Shown piece by piece: positions 63,149-64,000 of a stretch of DNA of 64,000 nucleotides. Under the pieces are notes generated by a model, which was given only the letters and a program-made list of their open reading frames with translations, was not told where the DNA came from and ran no database searches. Within the stretch, counting starts at the first letter, position 1. Each line of letters opens with the position of its first letter. The DNA is from CAYOUV01 sp963790075 (GTDB taxonomy: Bacteria > Chloroflexota > Anaerolineae > Anaerolineales > Villigracilaceae): NCBI GenBank assembly GCA_963790075.1, contig CAWBNG010000003.1, forward strand, positions 62,001 through 126,000. The letters are read 5' to 3'. The translations under genes were made by a program, and so were the position numbers.

Positions 63149-64000
63149 ATGCAACCACAAATTATCGGTGTCCGTTTTAGTAAAATTGGCAAAGTTTATC
63201 ACTTCGATAGCAGTACCATTCCCGACATCCAGGTGGGCGATCAGGTTATTGTGGACACTTCGCGCGGTACGCATCTCGGCGAGGTGATGCAAATCATGCA
63301 ACCCGCTCCTTCCACTCCGGACAGCGGGTGGCGTAAAGCCGAACGCCGCGCCACCCCGCGCGACTTGCTGCTCAAACAGACCTGGGAAGCCAAACAGACC
63401 GAGGCCATGATCAACTGTCGTGCACGCGCCTCGGAACTGGGCTTGATGAGCACGATCAAGATCGTGGCGGCTGAGTTCAACTACGACGGCTCACGCCTGA
63501 CTTTCCTTTACAGCAGCGAGACCGATGACAAGGTCGACCTCAAATCCCTGCGCCGCGATATGCAGCGCCAATACTCCCATTCACAAGTCGAAATGCGCCA
63601 GATCGGTCCGCGGGATGTAGCGAAGATCCTCGGCGGTATGGGTGCCTGTGGGCTGGAATCGCGCTGCTGCTCAAAATTCCTGACCGAATTCAGCCCGATC
63701 TCGATCAAGATGGCCAAGGAACAGGGCATCTCGCTCACCCCGTCCGAGATCACCGGTATGTGCGGACGCCTGCGCTGCTGCCTGATCTACGAATACGAGC
63801 AGTATGTCACCGCCCGCAAAGCGCTGCCCAAACGCAACAAGCGCGTCGTCACACCGATGGGTGAAGGCAAGGTGCTGGACGTGGCACCTATGGGCGGCAT
63901 GGTCACGGTGCTGATCGATTCTGATGAGAAGAACCGCAGCGTTCACACCTTCCCGCGCGACGAACTCGAACCCTGGGATGAACTGGAAGCCCTGCGCCGC
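63149..64000 (+). CDS. PSP1/RicT-like protein (3' end outside window)
   Basis: 284 codons are visible before the window ends without a stop. The PSP1 domain signature is complete: VGDQVIVDTSRGTHLGEVM near the start, a basic helical part, then the conserved Cys segment GACGLESRCCSKF and GMCGRLRCCLIYEYE. RicT (YaaT) with its partners binds Fe-S clusters and affects RNA processing and sporulation in Bacillus. No Shine-Dalgarno lies before the ATG, and a TATAAT box 8 bp upstream suggests leaderless mRNA. Alternative: another PSP1 protein without RicT function. Confidence 0.88.
   Translation, partial: MQPQIIGVRFSKIGKVYHFDSSTIPDIQVGDQVIVDTSRGTHLGEVMQIMQPAPSTPDSGWRKAERRATPRDLLLKQTWEAKQTEAMINCRARASELGLMSTIKIVAAEFNYDGSRLTFLYSSETDDKVDLKSLRRDMQRQYSHSQVEMRQIGPRDVAKILGGMGACGLESRCCSKFLTEFSPISIKMAKEQGISLTPSEITGMCGRLRCCLIYEYEQYVTARKALPKRNKRVVTPMGEGKVLDVAPMGGMVTVLIDSDEKNRSVHTFPRDELEPWDELEALRR

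Overview
The window looks like a chromosomal segment of a Chloroflexota bacterium, most likely Anaerolineae or a close relative. This is inferred from gene content only. The indicators are a Tad/Flp pilus system with no outer-membrane secretin gene in view, a fused transaldolase/glucose-6-phosphate isomerase, a MurA with Asp in place of the catalytic Cys, an IleS with a swapped HIGH motif behind a T-box, a fused NuoCD, and several Thr/Pro-rich surface proteins. No rRNA, tRNA, CRISPR array or prophage was seen.

Layout. 0-4.9 kb: MocA-like nucleotidyltransferases, two tandem lipid kinases overlapping a PlsC-type acyltransferase, and a secreted protein. 4.9-10.6 kb: GNAT acetyltransferase, ileS with a complete T-box leader and promoter, and a divergent short GH36 glycosidase. 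10.6-15.9 kb: pentose-phosphate operon tkt-rpiB-tal/pgi. 16-21.8 kb: coiled-coil/zinc-ribbon protein, DUF429 protein, TlpA-like thioredoxin with an Lgt-like membrane protein, folE, hpf and comF. 21.9-29.9 kb: Tad operon (flp, cpaB, cpaE, tadA, tadB, frame-broken tadC) behind a DegS/DegU-like two-component pair. 30-34.8 kb: S1-domain protein, a 449-bp IS3-type remnant lodged in a terminator loop, prfB with the programmed RF2 frameshift plus a second frame break, ftsY, OsmC, thioredoxin and a lipoprotein. 34.8-40.8 kb: murA, prepilin peptidase and three TadE/TadG-like pseudopilin or surface proteins that complete the pilus set. 40.8-44.4 kb: glmS under a glmS ribozyme, then a YbdG-like MscS channel. 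44.6-53 kb: a minus-strand run of membrane, transport and GTPase genes. 53.1-55.4 kb: a visibly AT-richer island with two nuclease-like proteins and a decayed MBL gene fragment. 55.7-64 kb: a SufR-like regulator divergent from an operon of aldehyde dehydrogenase, iscX, nuoB, nuoCD, nuoI, a Cys-rich protein and mrp, followed by a PSP1/RicT-like gene cut by the window end.

How the genes work together. The clearest systems are (i) the Tad pilus, split into an assembly operon and a peptidase/pseudopilin cluster 8 kb away, next to a two-component system that may control it; (ii) RNA-level control by two metabolite- or tRNA-sensing leaders (T-box for ileS, ribozyme for glmS); and (iii) the SufR-like/IscX/Nuo/Mrp neighbourhood, which ties Fe-S supply to the quinone-reducing Q module of complex I. 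Base composition by eye is moderate up to about 37 kb and clearly GC-richer from about 41 kb onward, apart from the 53-55 kb island. Two single-base frame breaks (tadC, prfB) may be sequence errors or real lesions and should be resolved first.
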